Translations under genes and position numbers: made by a program
NCBI RefSeq assembly: GCF_032883915.1
Contig: NZ_CP120717.1
Span: 1,536,001-1,600,000 of the forward strand
Direction: 5' to 3'
Length of the DNA stretch: 64,000 nucleotides
DNA from: Endozoicomonas sp. 8E
GTDB taxonomy: Bacteria > Pseudomonadota > Gammaproteobacteria > Pseudomonadales > Endozoicomonadaceae
Notes under the pieces: generated by a model
What the model was told of the DNA's origin: nothing
What the model saw: only the letters and a program-made list of their open reading frames with translations
Databases searched by the model: none
In this document: positions 63,280 through 64,000 of the stretch, in pieces
How the letters are laid out: the number at the start of each line of letters is the position of its first letter
Numbering within the stretch: the first letter of the stretch is position 1

Positions 63280-64000
63280 ATGTTGAGATTTCTATCATGC
63301 CTGCTAACAGTTTTTTTTATTTTTTCATTTCACAGTGCTCAGGCTTCACAGCAACTGGTTAAAGAGTTGCAGAAACTGGTAGGGGGGTTACCTCCTGGTA
63401 GTGTTCACTCTATTCAGGTCAAAGACCCTGCCAGTGGCCAGATTATTTTTGAGCAGGGGGCTCATCACAACCTGGTGCCTGCCAGTGTTCTGAAAGTAGT
63501 GACGGCCACACTGGCTTATGAGGTTCTGGGTGATAAATTTCAATACACTACCCAGCTCGTTACACGGGATCGGCCCATCCGAAGAGGTATTGTCAATGGG
63601 CCTGTGGCTCTTGTGTTCAGTGGTGATCCTTCTTTGAGACGGAAACATCTGGATGAGCTTGTTGGCCAGCTGAAAAAGCGGGGGATCAAATCTATTCATG
63701 GAGACCTCTGGCTGGATGGTGCTGTCTTTACAGGTTATGACCGCGCTGGCGGCGTCAGCTGGGATGATCTGAACATCTGTTTTGCTGCGCCGGCAGCCGC
63801 CATGATTCTGGATCGGAACTGTTTTTATGGCTGGCTGAAGCCAGGCAAAAAAGAAGGTTCCACAACGTCCATTCAATACGATCAGCCAGACTGGTTTCTG
63901 GCCGTTGATAATCAGGTACGCACCCGGTCTGAAAAGAATTGCCGTCTAGAAGTTCGTCCCTCAACGGATCAGGAATATCGCTTACAGGGTTGTATCAGTC
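63280..64000 (+). CDS. dacB: D-alanyl-D-alanine carboxypeptidase/endopeptidase, PBP4 type (cut by window edge)
   Basis: The frame is open from the ATG at 63,280 (GAGG six bases before) to the right edge, about 240 codons. The signal peptide is MLRFLSCLLTVFFIFSFHSAQA. The catalytic SxxK appears as PASVLKVVTA (Ser acyl-enzyme, Lys base), preceded by KDPASGQIIFEQGAHHNLVPAS. SGDPSLRRKHLDELV and HGDLWLDGAVFTGYDR match PBP4/DacB-type enzymes, which trim D-Ala and cut peptide cross-links in the periplasm. The SxN and KTG motifs lie beyond the window. Confidence 0.88.
   Translation, partial: MLRFLSCLLTVFFIFSFHSAQASQQLVKELQKLVGGLPPGSVHSIQVKDPASGQIIFEQGAHHNLVPASVLKVVTATLAYEVLGDKFQYTTQLVTRDRPIRRGIVNGPVALVFSGDPSLRRKHLDELVGQLKKRGIKSIHGDLWLDGAVFTGYDRAGGVSWDDLNICFAAPAAAMILDRNCFYGWLKPGKKEGSTTSIQYDQPDWFLAVDNQVRTRSEKNCRLEVRPSTDQEYRLQGCIS

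Overview
The window looks like a chromosomal segment of a host-associated marine gammaproteobacterium, most likely Endozoicomonas or a close relative. This is an inference from three things: a huge family of paralogous, effector-like ~1,000-residue proteins, dispersed palindromic repeats, and an ordinary gammaproteobacterial core (glgP-glgB-glgX, mak, amrA/amrB/amrS, a Lon-like protease, a PBP4-type dacB). No rRNA, tRNA or CRISPR array was seen.

Region 1 (1-40,480) is an accessory island transcribed entirely from the minus strand, apart from one group II intron. It holds ten full-length paralogues of 1,009-1,038 residues (called B, C, D, E, F, G, I, K, L, M here), a copy cut by the left window edge (A) and a copy truncated by repeats (H). 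All full-length copies share a Ser/Pro/Gln-rich N-terminus, a TASGQW signature, a variable helical middle and a conserved C-terminal half. That half carries HSCSHxLRxRNN, IIYHD and LRFADRxD, the spacing of an HD-type phosphohydrolase. I read it as related to the SidE-type phosphodiesterase family, an assignment a profile search must confirm. B and C have lost the HD dyad and are probably pseudoenzymes. Two further proteins sit in the array: a coiled-coil heptad-repeat protein and a Ser/Arg-repeat protein with a C-terminal J domain.

The strongest new signal is regulatory. Every complete paralogue, copy A and the J-domain gene are preceded by the same promoter, GGAACTT-N16/17-TCYAA, which matches extracytoplasmic-function (RpoE-type) sigma promoters. 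Most transcripts then carry a short leader hairpin with compensatory stem changes and a GGA in the loop, followed by an ACAGGAG-type ribosome-binding site: a layout typical of CsrA/RsmA targets. The array therefore looks like a dispersed regulon of individually promoted genes, not one operon. The same promoter type, with the -10 TCAAAG, lies before the WD40-like exported protein at 52.6 kb.

Mobile and repeat DNA interrupts the island at three places: a group II intron inside an interrupted palindrome (about 19,960-22,170), a 1.8-kb array of 170/210-bp units that truncates copy H (22,420-24,180), and one unit of that array lying between the promoter and the start codon of copy K (33,705-34,005). 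A related 134-bp MITE-like element with perfect 19-bp ends lies between glgP and glgB.

Region 2 (40,487-51,524) is core metabolism: mak (fructokinase), the glycogen genes glgP, glgB and glgX, and the AMMECR1/MEMO/radical-SAM trio amrA-amrB and divergent amrS. Region 3 (51,630-64,000) is mostly envelope and housekeeping: a CPBP-family membrane protease, the WD40-like exported protein, a small secreted protein, an autotransporter-type beta-barrel protein, a DUF985 cupin, a DM13-domain protein, an Ais-like histidine phosphatase, a beta-helix-like exported protein, a Lon-family protease and the start of dacB.
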